From NCBI RefSeq assembly GCF_001949145.1, contig NW_019091553.1, positions 146,811 through 210,810 on the forward strand: 64,000 nucleotides of DNA. The letters are read 5' to 3'. The stretch comes from Acanthaster planci (Eukaryota; Echinodermata; Asteroidea; Valvatida; Acanthasteridae). This document shows, piece by piece, positions 35,462 to 50,400 of this stretch (position 1 is its first letter; the number at the start of each line of letters is the position of its first letter). A program made the translations under genes and the position numbers. Under the pieces are notes generated by a model that saw nothing but the letters and a program-made list of their open reading frames with translations, did no database searches and was not told the origin of the DNA.

Positions 35462-38400
35462 GTGAGTCTATTGCCGTTTGATTTCAGTGTTTTAAGAAAC
35501 CCTTCAAGATGCTGTGGATGCAAGTCAATTTGGTCTGACACCAACTCAGTTCAAGTCAACTTGCTTTCAAGTCAACCTGGTCTCAAGTCAATTCAGTCCA
35601 AAGCCAACTCATTCTCTGTGGAAAATGTAATGAACAGAGAATGCCTGATTTAGTTATCGTGTATTCAACAATAAGAATAACGGAAAGAATAAACAGATCC
35701 ATAATCATTCTATCACAAAGAAAATGACAAGGCTAAAAATTTAATCTCTAATGATCAATATACCTTCACAACTACAATTACTAGCGTGGTTCATGTGTGA
35801 TCTGTGACAGACTGATCCAAGGATGCAAACTCATTACAGTGGCCAGCATGTGTTGGCAGGCATCGTGGCACCAGAAAATTTAAACCGTTGGCATCGGTTA
35901 ATGTACTAGTACATGTACATGTAACTCTGAATGAATCGAATGAAACTACTACCATAAATCTTTACCTTCCATAACTTCAGAGTTGCAGAGTTTTTGATTC
36001 TTCGACACCATACATGTATGTACATGTGTGGGGTAGGGCGGACACCTGGGAGTTTCACAAAATTGTGGAAAGTAACCACGCCATGCCGATGAAAACAACC
36101 GCAACGAGCATGCGCGTAACGTGTACTGATCAAAGAAAAGATTGTGTAACCCCATCCTCAGACTGGCTGGTGCGTGCGTACATCGCCATGGTCACTGTTT
36201 TCACCGGTTCGGTACCTGCCATTTTGCAAGAATCCTGGATGCCCACTCTGCCCCATAGTGTGTATTGGAAACTAGAAGGCTAGACTAATCTGTGTGATTA
36301 AATTCAAATCCTGCCATGCAGTATGATGGCTAATGGTGGTGTACCAGGATGCACTGTTGATGAGGGAAAGGCTGATGCAACTGAAACATCCCAGGATGCA
36401 CTGGTAACAGCAACTAATGATCCAGCTGATTTAGAAGACGTCCAACCTTTACTACCAGCATCTTATAAAGAAGGTAGAACAATGCATAGTTTAACTGTTC
36501 TATTTCTACATGTAGGTGTTCCCTTTTCAGGTGTACATGCACCACCCTCCATTGTATTTGGTCTTTGATCTTCTCAGTACCCCACATCCCATTTTCCCGT
36601 TTTAGCCACCAGTGTTCTCAACCCCACCCTTTCTGTCCTGCATTCTTCCATGTGTCACTAATTCCTTGTGTGTTTGTCTCTGTCAACTTGTCATTTTGTC
36701 ATTGAGGAATATCCCACTAGGATCAAAATGTCAGGTCCTCTAACTCATATGCACATGTACTGGTACACAGAGATAATTTGATAAGGACTGCACATATTAA
36801 TGTGAGGGAACTTCCTAGACCGTTGATGGTTCTTGGACAAATTCCCGATGAGTTGTCCTTGGCACTTTGATGTGATTAATTGCAGTCAGTTTTTATTGTA
36901 TATTGTTGATCATGCATGCTTGTGTGTGATTCATAATTGACAGTCATCCCCATCATAAATAGTAATTTGTTGCTGCAGTGTTCACTGTTTTCAAGAGTTG
37001 GATTTAAATCTGTGTGCTGGTACATGTGCATGTACTTGTACTTACTGTAACAGTTTCAGTTTTAATCACAAGGATTTTGTGAGCAATGTGCCTAGCGATT
37101 ACAAGTAGACATTTGATATGGGAAAAGGATCAGCATTGTGTTCCATGGCACTTTGAGGCTGATAACACAGCTTTGTGCATAGTACTGGTATATGTACATG
37201 GCCTCTTCAGAAGTATTGTTTGAATCATTTTTAATTAATAGGCATGTAATGTTTAACATGTTTAAAGCTGTCTAGTTTCGCTGGAAAACATTTTCACTAA
37301 AGCTCCAATCACTGAACCACAGGATGTGTACTTTCTGAGTTCTGAAACTGAAACTTTAAGAAGTGATGAAGCCAATTGCATGTCTTTCAACAAAAGCAGA
37401 TTTACTTGGATGTACATGTGTTGCTGTAGTACATTTTCTTCATTTACATGTATGGTACCTTCTGTGTTCATGTTAATTATGGTCCAGTATTGAAAGGGTA
37501 CACATGTAGGTACCCCCAACAGTCCCAAATCCTGCAACTTTAATATGATTTTACATACACCCTACTTACATGTACATGTAGGTGGTAAGGGTTAATTTTT
37601 AAAGGCACATGGGACATGAGTAGAAAATTATGGGCAAAGGGAAGCTATAAAATGTGGGTAAATGTGAAACCTGGGAAAAATGAACCCAATTGGATGTTAC
37701 ACAGGTACCGCTAATATACATGCATTTAGCATTGCTGATGATTCTGCTTGAATACTTCATAAAACTTGCTTGTCATTCGTATTGGTCAGAATTTAGCCAT
37801 GATCTACCTCCAAAAGGCTCAGGAAAGGAGATGCATGCTTTATACTAAAACGTAGATCTGAGCATGGATTGTAAAAAATGTACACTGTACATACATGTAC
37901 TGTGGGCCACACAAGCGTAACTGACCTTATCTGATATCTGTGAGTAGGATGACCTTGGAAGAGAATTGTGTGCATTGTGATCCCTGGCTTGGCGTTCACT
38001 CTCTTGAATTCCTCTTGTTGATAAAGTGCCAGTTGTATTGTACCATGCAAGGAAAAAAATGTGGACCATTGAATACAGGTCACTCAGGAATAGCGGTACA
38101 TCTAACATGTCTAAGGCAGTGAGGGCATTAAGTGTAATATTTACCGACTTGTGTACATGTAGGTGTGTGAAGGACAGCAACCTACATCTACATGTATTGT
38201 ACATGTAGTTTGCCAAGTTGCGGTATTAATTTACATGTACCGGTATATTACAGTGTACATGTGTACATGTACATGTTGATTAGTCGCATGTACATTACAG
38301 CATGTGGAGTTGCAAGTGAGCATGTGTCATATACGTTGTACATACACCTACCATACATGTGTACGGTCGGACATGCAGGTGACATGTACCAAATAGAAAC

Positions 38401-41400
38401 TTGTACACATACCCTGTAGTTCCTGAACAGTCACTGCTTTAGGGTACATGTACATGTACATATACGTGTACAGGGCATCGTTATATCAGCTTGTAGAAAA
38501 GTTGGAAGCACCTTGTCTAGAGGGCATCATGACCAAAACCTACCACAAGAAGGCCAGCAGGAATGGTCATAGAGGAGCAGTTGTACCAATTGAAATAAGC
38601 AAAGTTTATACAGGTGAGTAAATATATGCATGCACAGGTATATCTTAGCAATCAAGAAGTTGGTAACTGCTAATTAAGTAACACAGTTACTAAAAGTTTA
38701 TTATGAATTTCCAATTATGGCTAGGATAAACATTCATATACAGTATGGACCCAACCTTAAATGGTGTACATGTACCGGTATATACCAGTATGTAAAACTG
38801 GATTCTTTTTTCCTAGTTTTATCACCCAAACCTTTGCCGATTTCAACACAGCCTTTATAAGAGGGAAGTATTATAAGTTTTGTAAACGGTAAAAATGCAT
38901 GCACATGTACACCTACATGTACATGTACATGTCAATGTACATGTATGCCCATGTACATGAAGGTGCACTAATCTTGAATAGTAATTGATGACAGTTTCCC
39001 CAAATCAAATTTCATTTGGTAAACTGGCAGTATTGTCTTGTGGCAACAGATGAGTAAATGTAGTGAAACTGCATGTTAAAAATGTTCTGTGGGTACTGTA
39101 CATGTACTTTCAGTTTTGCTAGATTTTTAATAGAATTTAATTACATGTTTCTGTAATTCAAGGCAGTTGAGTGTTATGAAAATAGGAAACTAAACATGTC
39201 CATGAACTTACATCTGTAGCCTCTTCGTGTAGTGTTAACTTCATTAAGTTCCACACGTGACTGTACAGTAGATGACCTTCAGTTTCCACTTACATGTACA
39301 TACATGAGTGCCCAGCCCACTGTAATGAGTCAGAGGTCATCAGACATATTTGCTTGGGTTGCAAAGCCCTTTAATTGAATGTAAATCAATTTGATGTACA
39401 GGTATGGTAGCCGTATATAACGCACCATTAGGTCTATGTACTGGATATGAGGAAGTGTCAACTCTGTCATTCATGGTCACAAAGTATTCAGTCATGTATA
39501 CATGTGTATTTGTCCATTCATCACATAAACTGACATGGTATTCTTTTTATTCGGCCATCAACAACATACAATTCCAAAATTCAAACAGAACACATAAACG
39601 AGTGAACAAAATAAACAAAAACGAACCAATCCAAGTTTGCCAGGACTGACAAGAATATAACCAAACACTGTGTCGCTAAAGCTTGTCAATCCAAACTTGG
39701 CGAGGTACATATCATCGGTGTCTTCATGAAAGTGATAAAAACCCTAAAAATTGATAAAATTTCAATTTGGAGTTTTCCTACCATTTTACCTCCTTTGATC
39801 AAAAGAACAAATTGGAAGAGTTTCAAAACAAAATGTTGTTTACTTTCCTAGTAACTGTAAACAAACAACTGACAAAAAGCTTGGTCTGTGTTTCTCTGTT
39901 TTCACGAAGTAACGAAAAATCTCATCGTTAGCAGGGCAAAAATAAAGACAACAATCCATGCACAAGTCTCTGTGTGTGTACACATGCTGTGAATGATGTA
40001 CATTGTACATAAACACCTGGGAGCGAGCTTGTTGAAATGAAATAAAATGTAGCAGTTTCCTTCAAGTGCATATATTTTTTCAGGAAGTGACAAGTGTATG
40101 ATGCAGTAGGATAAGAAAAAAGACCTCTGGGGTTTTTCTGATTTCATGAAGTGAAAAAAACTTTCATTAATGTTTATTAATGAATTATTCTTTAATTAAG
40201 ACGATATATCTGCAAATAAGTAGGGTTAGCCTTTTTCAAGTCTTAAATTTCATGAGTTTGTAAAAAATTCATCAATCATATCATAAAAGTGATCGAAAGT
40301 GCGTGTTGAAAAGGCTGATATTTTTAAAGGTGTTTATCATGGATTGTCCGTTTGACAAGATTTGCAGTTTTTGTGACTTTGTGAAAACACTGATTATATA
40401 CACACATAAAATATCAAGACTTTACATGTACATGCCCGTATAAAAAAGATGTACTTAAAAGATAATGACAAATAATAAAAATTTCTGATAAACTTAAAAG
40501 AGAGCATGAAAATAAGTTAAGGTTTTAAATTAAAAAAAAATGTTTTATTTATACAATAAAAAGGACAGAAAAGGGTTACCAGATTCAAACATAACAATAA
40601 TACATATGATGGGGGAGTCTGAGACTCTGTATGGGGATGGCAAACATTTCAAGAACCTAAATCATATTAGGCACAAACATCTGTACTGGGGAAAGCAATA
40701 ATAATCCCAACATCTAAAGTCAGAGGCATGACTGACAATTGACTGCATTGTACTGTCGTAGAAAACCCAACCCTTTGCGTTCATAAGACTGTACATGTGT
40801 ACCTTTCACTAAAAAAATATGACAATAAAAAAATATAAAAATAAATAAAAATCTGATAACTTAAAGGAGAGCATGAAAATAAAATTACGTACTAAATTTA
40901 TTTTTAAAATTTTTATTTTTAATAAGAACAAATATATGTATTTATATATTCACTGTAATGACAAAAAAAGTAAGGACCAAAAAGGTTGCAAAAATCAAAC
41001 CAAAAATGATACATGTGATTGGTGGAGACTGTGAAACCGTATGGGGACGGCAAAACTTTCAAAAACCTAAATCATATTAGGCATAAAAATACATATGGGA
41101 AAAGCAATAGTAACCACAACATCTCAAGTAAATGGCAAGACTGACAATTGACTACACAGTCATACTCACAGTATAGAGTTAAAATCCAACCCTTAGCTTT
41201 CATGAAAATGGGCGGCTATACTGGTGTTGAAGCAGGTATATGAATCAATTAATAAGGAATCCTTGGAAATACATGGCTGGGTGTGTTTTTTTGAGAGTGA
41301 GAGTTCTGGTGTAGTGATGATTAAACGTCAGTTTATCCAGGTGCTGAATATTAACTGTTGCAGTAAATGTAATAGATTGACAGTCTACTAAATACATGTA

Positions 41401-44400
41401 AGCCATTTGTAAGTTAAATTTGAATAAAATCTGGTGGTCAAATAGACTGCACATAAACATAACAGTTTGAATTCCTCAGACTAAAGACATATACCTCGTG
41501 AATCGGGGCAAGCTTTTGCATAGTGACCACCATCTCTGGAATGGACTGGTTCCTTTGTGCCCTTCTTATCCATTAAGCACACGGTATTGTTGCAGGGCGT
41601 CTCTTATGTAACTAAGCAAAAGCTTGCCCGGAATCACGAGGTATAGCAACAGTGGTTTTAGTAAGGAGAATTCAAATTGTAATATTCACATGAATTTAAA
41701 GAACTCAGTGTACCAGATTTGGGTCAAAGTGAACTCGCAAAAGGCTTATTGTACAGGCATTTTTACAGTAAAGGAAACAGGGTGTTCCTGTCTTCGTTCG
41801 TCTAGGGTCAACTAATTCAGTTTTTGAAGTCTTTCTTCATAGGACATTTTTCCTTTGCACTGCTTCAAGCACGTTCCACCAGCCCTCCTTTGCACCTTTT
41901 TCCAGTTTGGCCGTATTTGATGCTGTGTATGGACACCGTGCTGGCAGTCCATACTCAAGCATCGGCAAGATGAGTGAAGAATACAATGCTGCCAAGGCTT
42001 TGGTTGATACCCCTCCTGCAGTCTGCGAAATAAAACCTACCATCTGATTGGCCGTAGAGACAATTGTGTTTACGTGATCATTCCAGTTGAGTGAGTTCTT
42101 GATGGTAACTCAAGGATATTTAATGTTGAAGTGGAGACAAGTGACAAGCCGTAAAGTTTGTAGTCGGAAAGGAAAGCTGTTTTCCGGGATCGTGAGATGT
42201 GCATAACTTTGGTTTTGATAGGGTTTAACTGCATGCAATTGAGTTCACTCCATTGTTGTATTGCAGTTAGGTCTAATTGAAGTGAGAGCACATCCTCGGG
42301 AGATTTGATTGGCTGATAGAGAAGCGTATCATCTGGAAAAAGCAAGCAGTTTGTGGTTACATTTCGGGAAATGTCACTTATGAACAGGTTGAAAAGGAGG
42401 GGGCCTAGAACACTTTCCTGCAGGACCCCAGAAGTAATTGATGCCCACTCAGAGAAACTACCCCAGTAGGCAACTTCTTGTTGGTGCCCAATTAGAAGTG
42501 ACTTTATCCATGCCCAAGCAGATCCCTGAATGTTGTAATTTCTAGCAAGCTTGCTGAGTAAGATATGGTGTGGCATAGTATCAAAGGTCTTGCTGAAATC
42601 AAGGAAGATTGCATCGACGCGGGGGGGTTGGCTTGTCAAGGATAATTGCCCAATTGTGTATTGTGTTAGTGAGCTGAGTGACACATGATTTGTGGGCGGT
42701 GAATCCATGTTGTCAAGGGGTGGGTGTTGAATCCATGTTGTCAAGGCAACATGCTGTAATGTGACAGTCGATTTTGACTGCCACAGCCCTCTCCATAACC
42801 TTGAAAATAATTGAGATTAACGAGACGGAAGATAGATCTGATATCTGTGGGGCTCCCAGTCTTGAATACTGTAATTATTTGGGAAAGTTTCCAGTCTATG
42901 GGAGGAACACCAGTTGCTAATGAAGCATTCATCAACCGCATCAACGGCAGAGCGATTGATGAAGTAGCTGCTTGGAGGACTCACGGTGTGATAAACCGTC
43001 GTGACGTGGTGCTTTATGTGGATTCAGGTTGGACAGAGACCTGACAAACCAGCCAAGATCTATAGTCAAAGGGGTGCTGTCAGGTATAGGTAGGTTGCAA
43101 ACCGGCGCTGTTTCTGCAAGAACCTGTGCTGGAGTCAAGACAGATGTAAAATAATTGTTAAAGGCTCGGCAAATATCAGCCGATTTATGCAGCAGTGTAT
43201 ATGTATCAGCAACCTTGAATGGCGGAGGACACCTACATGTAGATCTCCTTTGGTCTTTGACAAATTTCCCAAATCTGTTGATGTATTTCCAGTATTCCTT
43301 TTTTGTTTTGTTCTTTACCTCATTCCTGATTTGCTTGTAGTTATTCCAATCATGACTTTTACCACTTGATTTGGCTTTGGTGAAGATGAATTGTTTCTGT
43401 TTGATCAGACGCTTCAGTCTTGATGTAATCCATGGAGAAGTATGACGATTACGTGTCTTTCATGGAATACTGTCACAAATGGTTACATAAAGTATGTCCA
43501 TGAAGCCCTTCCTTCAGTGTCATTCATGAATACAGACCATGGTGAGAGGTGTTACAAGGTCTGCAAGTGTAAAAAATCTCCCTTTTGGTACTGGAAGAAC
43601 GACTTTGTAATTTTCAGTTCAGGGGGTATTTTGTTTGCAGCCAGGGAGAAATGAATGGTAGACACCAGACAGTAACACCCATACAGTGGACAATAGAGTC
43701 GGATCAGGCGTGCTTGCTTGGTTGTAGTGCAAGCTTGAAGCACTGGCTGTAGTTAGCAAAAAACCAAACCAAAATCTGCCCCAAATTCCTTCACAGTACA
43801 TGTATGTCTAACTTCTTTGGGTGATTCTCCAAGCCTGACTCCTTTGCAGTGATTTGAATTTTACACTAAGAAGTCAAACTGGTAATAACACACAGTGAGA
43901 AACATAACAGAGCCAAGTGCAGAGCCTGTTGACCACCTGCCATGTTGACCATGCATAGAATCAGTCAACTTGATGGAGGTAGAAACACACCCAGAACTGT
44001 AAGCTTAATATCCAAGGGTTATATTCCGTGGAATTACTACAGTTATCATTCAAATAGTGTACAAACTTATTGACTGCGTCAAGTGGTGTAGTCCGACTAG
44101 CTTCCTGAAGTGATCCATGGATAATTCTATTTTACCCAAGAGGCTAGTTTTACTACACCACCTCTCCTACCATCGTTAATTGATTAATTTGATCTTAATT
44201 CGATTCCCTAACAAAAGAACTTTTCCTCTGAACGTGGTGAGTGCCTACCCCCCCACACACACACCAGTATGCATTTGTACACATTTGCAAATTGTGTACA
44301 AATATGTACTGTACCATGTGTACCTACTGAAAAGTGAAGGGGTCAGTTCCAAGATACATGTAGCCACGGCTACCTTACCCTATTAACTACTAGTCATCTT

Positions 44401-47400
44401 GTGTTTTGATGATTGTTTCAGGTGAGATTGCTCCAACAGAGGCACTGTGGACATGTAGAGCTGATGGTGCTACCAAAGTACGCCTCAATGATGACAATAA
44501 AGACATCCCTGTGGAGACCGTTCATACTGCATTAATCAGAGCTGTCAAAAATTACCCAAACTGCATTGCGCTGGCCATCAAACGGAATGGTGAATGGGTG
44601 AAATGGAACTATGCAGAATACTATAAGGATGTACGCAGGGCTGCCAAGTCGTTTCTTAAGGTAAATTATCGTACCCCTGCTTATTATACATGTCATTCTG
44701 TAAATTTGGGGTCCAAAAGTGTGACATTTTTATGTCCCTGTTACACCTGACCTGTGTGATTTGACATGGAAATATCACTGAAATTGATTTCAAACTATTT
44801 CTAATTGTTTGGCAGGTAAATTGCATCAATTCATCACTCTTGGAAGTAGAAAATACATTCTGAAGTTACAAAATCATAGGTCAGATGTGACAGGGACTCA
44901 AAAAAATTGGACCCCTAATTGATAGATTGACCCACATACGTGTACATATATATGACATGTGTAAGTATACATACCATGCGTATTAAATGGGTCAATTAAA
45001 GAATAGATAAGTATTGAATGTAACAAAAGATGTTTGTCAATTCCATAGATTGTGGATTCACAGAGAAATAGTACACAGTTGATAGACTCTTGAATTGAAT
45101 TGGAAAGGCCCATGATGGGAGTATAGTACATGTACATGTATATGTATATTCCAAAGCAGAAAGCAGAGGCTCATCAGTAAACTGCTTATCTTTGTCCTTT
45201 GAGGGCTACATACATGTATATCAGTTTGCCCTTGCAATAATGAGGTAGATAGGGTAGAGTTTAATCTTGGGATAAACTTACATGCAGCAGACATGCAGGA
45301 GGTATGCACATGTACCAGTAGCTGGATGGTATTAACCTTACACTGCTGTAGTTATCTTTGGTGAACATTGCAACTTTGAAGTACTGTACTATCAGTAATC
45401 CTGGTAAAGATATATGCAAATTGATACTTTACGTTGAGACAAGGAAGGGATTGAAATAAACATGTAACTCAACGGTGCAGATTGCAATGACTCACTAATA
45501 TTTCTTCTTAATAACTTTGATCTACTGTAGTGCTCAGTTCTCCATTTACATGTGGGTATAGGTCTGGGGGTGATTCTGTGTCATTGAGCCAGTTCAGTAT
45601 TTTATTTAGATTTAAGGAACAAAGCATGCGTGCCCGTTGGTTTATGGCTGCCCTAATAACGGAGACTATTGCGTGTTTATACTGCTGTTCTGAATAGCCT
45701 TGGACGTGCTTCAGTTTGGGTATACATACATGTGTAAACTGCTGGGTTACCAAACTTGGTCCTTCACATACCCCATGTACCGGTATATTTACATATACCA
45801 CTACATGTACATGTATGACATGGCTTAGGTTTTCCTGGAAAAGAATTAAATACTACTACATGTACATACCCTTTCGTGCCAAATGAAGGAAATTTCAGCG
45901 TGCTATTTTCACTAGTGTTACTGTTATACTAAGCGTTTCATCCCCCATTTTGATGTGAATTGCTTCATTGACTAATTTAATGTGCTTGTGGCTTCATTCT
46001 TGTCAAATTTTATAAACGGCTTTTGGATTTCTTTTAAACGTCCCGGTGATTTTCAACTTTTCTGTTTGAAAAATGTTCAGTAAATGCATGTACATGTAAA
46101 ATAGAACTTTGTGCAATTAAAAGTTAATCTGGGAATGGGAAAATCTTTTCACACTTCAACTCTTTACTTGCATTTTACATCACAAATTTTTCCCACACTG
46201 GGAAAAAATTTTCATTCCTTTTCACACAAGTGGAAAAATATTTACAAGCGTGTTCAATGAAGTGTGAAAACATGTTCACACCTTTTCACATGAGTTGGGA
46301 ATGATTTTTACATTTTTTTCACACTTGTAAGATTTTCATGCTTGTTCACGCATAAGACATATTTTCCCGTGTTTTCACGTAAGGGAGAGGGGGAAATTCC
46401 TTTCTTTCATAGTAGTGGGAAAACATTTTCATACTTATTCAAAAGAGTGGGAAAACTTTGAATGAGAACGAGAATTCTTTCAACCAAATTTCCCTTTTCT
46501 ATTCACAATGTTAATGTTCATTTGCAGTGTGCCATAATGAGATTTTTTGTTTGTTTTTACTGCATGTACATGTAGCTTGGTTTGGAGCGTTACCATGGTG
46601 TTGGTATCATTGGTTTCAATTCTCCAGAGTGGTTCATTAGTGACCTTGGTGCAATGTTTGCAGGGTAAGTGATAAGCTACTGGTATGCACAGATCAATGC
46701 ATGTACATGTACCTAGGTGTCCTTTACATGTAGCTTATAGGATCCACACATGGTTCTCAAAACACCCCAAGTGACCTGTGATGGAAACATACATGTACAT
46801 GTATGTTTATAAAACATGGATTCAGGGAAAGTACTTCAATCTACATGTACATATCATGTATCTGCTACATGTACATGTAATTGTGGACTTGTATGCCTTT
46901 ATATATAATATTTGGGCTACATACTTGTACATGTACATTAATTCATCATGAAAAGGGGATGGAGTTTTCCCCAAGTCATCAACCGTCATGGAACCAAATG
47001 ATTTGCTGTTCAACCCTGATTTAGGACATTGGTTTTTCTCTGCTGACCTGCTTCACTTATAGGTGTACCTACATGTAAGTGTACTTAGTCCCCTCCCCCC
47101 CCCCAAAAAAAAAGCCTTAAATTTTTTATAGGCAAGTTTTTCAAAAAGTTGTGTTGCCTTTTCTGTCTTAAAATCCTTGTTCATGTACAGTGTATTTTTC
47201 TTTGGCCTTAAGTAGCATTTTCATCAAAAGCTGACCAAATTTGAACATTTCTTCACATGTACATTGTAATGAATATCAAGTATCAAGCCATTTAGTGCTC
47301 CAGATGAATATCAGTTTTGGAACCATACATGTATGTGTAGACTTTGTTGTTTTTTTATCACTTGTTTTCAGGGGGTTTGGAACTGGCATCTACACGACGA

Positions 47401-50400
47401 ATTCTGCTGAAGCATGTCAATATGTTGCTGATAATTGCCAAGCTAGCATCATAGTGGTCGAAAACAAAACACATCTCAACAAAATTCTTAAAGTCTGGGA
47501 CAAGCTTCCTCACCTCAAGGCTGTTGTACAGTATACTGGTAAACTGGAGGAGAAAATGGACAATGTCTACACTGTAAGTATGAAGATAGGATGTGCAAAG
47601 TTAAGTCAGGGGTGTATGATAAAATGCACATAATTACAGTATTTGAGATGAAATTATGTACAGGACAAATTTAAAGTAACTCCCAAAATGGCTTAGAAAG
47701 ATTCCAAAACGTGACTGTCTCAAATGAGTATGGTGCTGTAGTCTTGCTTGGTTACTAGATTGGAGTCACTTTTTACATGTACACTGTATGTACTGTATTG
47801 CATGTATGTGCTTTTTCCTCTACTGTGTTGATGGAAATGATAGAGGTCAGTGTCATTTACAAAAGAGAACAATGGGAATGTGGATGTGTCACCGGCGGTG
47901 TTCAGGAAACCAGTAGGTGATATTGTGAAAGTTCCCATCAAAGACAAGCTTGAGTACATGATGTACATGTACCAGTGTTGCAATATGCCAAACTAGAAAC
48001 AGATTTTACCTGTTCCTGTTCATCAAAAGACAAAACCTAGGCACTTTCTTTTATGCTTTCTTGCTGATATCTAATATCATATATGTATGATATATGTATA
48101 TCAGCACTGATATGTAATCTGAAGGTTCACTTCCAAATATCAGGAACCGATGTATTGAATCAAGTCCTTGTAAGATACTCAGATGTCACACCTCAGCATA
48201 CTCTGCACATTGAAACTTGTTTTATTGCAAACAAGTACTGTAAAAACATGTCAAGCAAATACCAGTGCACAGAAATGCAGTTTAACAGGGAAGACAGAAC
48301 CACTTTGAATGTGCCTGCATCAAATGTAAGAAGGACAAAGTGATACATACCTGTGACATCCAAGAACCAGTTGAAGCAATGCAGAACACAAATGCACAAC
48401 AGACAAACTCAAGTGAGGACAAGTAATGCTACATGGTTCAGAACAATGAGCTAAACACAGTTTACACACCTCCGATTAGTGCCCAGTGCGCAGCATGATC
48501 ATGATGACGCACTGGAGGCAACACTGAAATGCCTCCGTGACCATTTGCCTACAAATCAGCATTACTTTGACAAAACCAACTTATGACCCTACCTTTAATA
48601 GAGCCTGAAAGTTGACCCCTGATGGCATGCTTCTGGATCCCTTGAATAGGAAAAATAATGTGCAAAGACCTTAGAATTTGTAATATTTTTTGTTCAGTTA
48701 ATTTTTAAAAATGCAACTTGGAAAAAGAGCTTCGGGAAATACTTGCTGGTACATGTATATCAATTTATAGAAACTGAAAAATTACCTGACATAAAAGAGA
48801 AATACTGTATCCTGCCAAAAACTGACCCGTCACTTTTTATAATTGATATGCAATTATAAATATCAAGTATATAAGTACATGTAATCAGTAAATTTTAAAG
48901 TGTCCCATTCTGTAAAATATCAAGACTACGTGTACATAAATCAAATCAAATTTATAGTAGTGAATATCAGTGGCATATCAGTTTGGAGTTTGATCTAAGT
49001 GTGTACTTGTAATGAGTAAAAAAATATTCTGGTAAATGTGGCTGGTAGCCCAAATGTTGCTCCCCATAAGTCCATTTTTGCGAAATGTTGAAAGCAAACT
49101 TTAGGAAAATACATGTATGTTGAAAAATAAGGTGATGGTGTACATAATAAGCTACCTTTTATAACATAGAAAACACACACACAAAATGTGTCTCCAAGTA
49201 AACAAGGCCCTCTATGTAATTGTTTCTTTGGGGGAAATTAGACAAAATCGAGAGTACAAAAGTACATTTTTGAGCTATATATTAAAGTAAGTGTGCTTTC
49301 ACTATACAAAGTATTATTACCAAAGAAGTTGGGATGGGGCGTGTAAAATACAGAACCTATTAAAGCTGAGTAACTGTTTGGCCAATTTCCTTTGAGAGTT
49401 TCAATTAGATGAGAGACGTTACTGTTTATCATTTTGGGATATTTCTGACTTTTGGGCACTGGTACCGGTACAATATGCCTCAGAATTCAAACCTGCCAAC
49501 CTGTCGTACTCTTTCCTGAGGTCAGGCATTACCATACAAAAGAGTAAAAGGTATTTAAATGAGCCCTCGGTTCATTTAAAATTCTAAGTACGACAGGTTG
49601 ACAGGTATGAGGATTGTATTTTACTATTTAGCAGATGCAACACCGAAGTTAAATATGAACAGATGTTGATCTTGCACCCTTCTGATATTTTCAGTATTGA
49701 AATCGTAGATAATTCATATGATTAAAATTTGATGTTGGCAATGTTGGAACAATATTGAATAATGACATATCTTGATACATTAACAGACCCTAAATCACAA
49801 CAGGCAACAATTAATAAGATACAAGGTACATGTATGATTGTCAGTACTTATGTGTTTTGTTTGACAGTGGGTTTCCTTGAAGCCTGGCTGATTGATTGCC
49901 GTGTTCTATATTTGTACATACATTTATTTTTTTTTCTTTCAGTGGCCAGAGTTTATGGACATTGGTAAGGATGTAGCTGATTCGGATCTAGATGATATCA
50001 TCGACTCACAGGCCCCTAATCATTGCTGTTCACTCATCTATACATCAGGAACTACTGGCAACTCTAAGGGGGTTATGATCAGCCATGACGGGGTCAGTTA
50101 CAGATTATTGCCTTTACCTTCTGCGTGATTTTTTTAAAGTCATTGTTTATGGTGCCAATTAAAAACCACTTGAGTTTGTCTCATCAGGGTACATGTCCTT
50201 GGTACACTGGTAACCAGTCAGTCCGCAGCCCACTGAAAAGCCGTTCGTTTTATGTGCGTTGTATGCATGGCATTCCGGTGGATGACCTCGCTGTGAATAC
50301 TTAATGAGCTGGCGACAACGCATGGAATGTGTTCTGAAACTTACGTTTTATTCGTCAAATGTCAATATTATTTATGTTTTATTTTAGACACTGAACCATT

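Noticed and set aside
36014-36283. 89-codon open frame just before ACSBG exon 2
   Set aside because: It is CpG-rich and shares a GGATGCCCACT stretch with 53049-53060, suggesting a dispersed repeat. It contradicts the clear acceptor at 36321.
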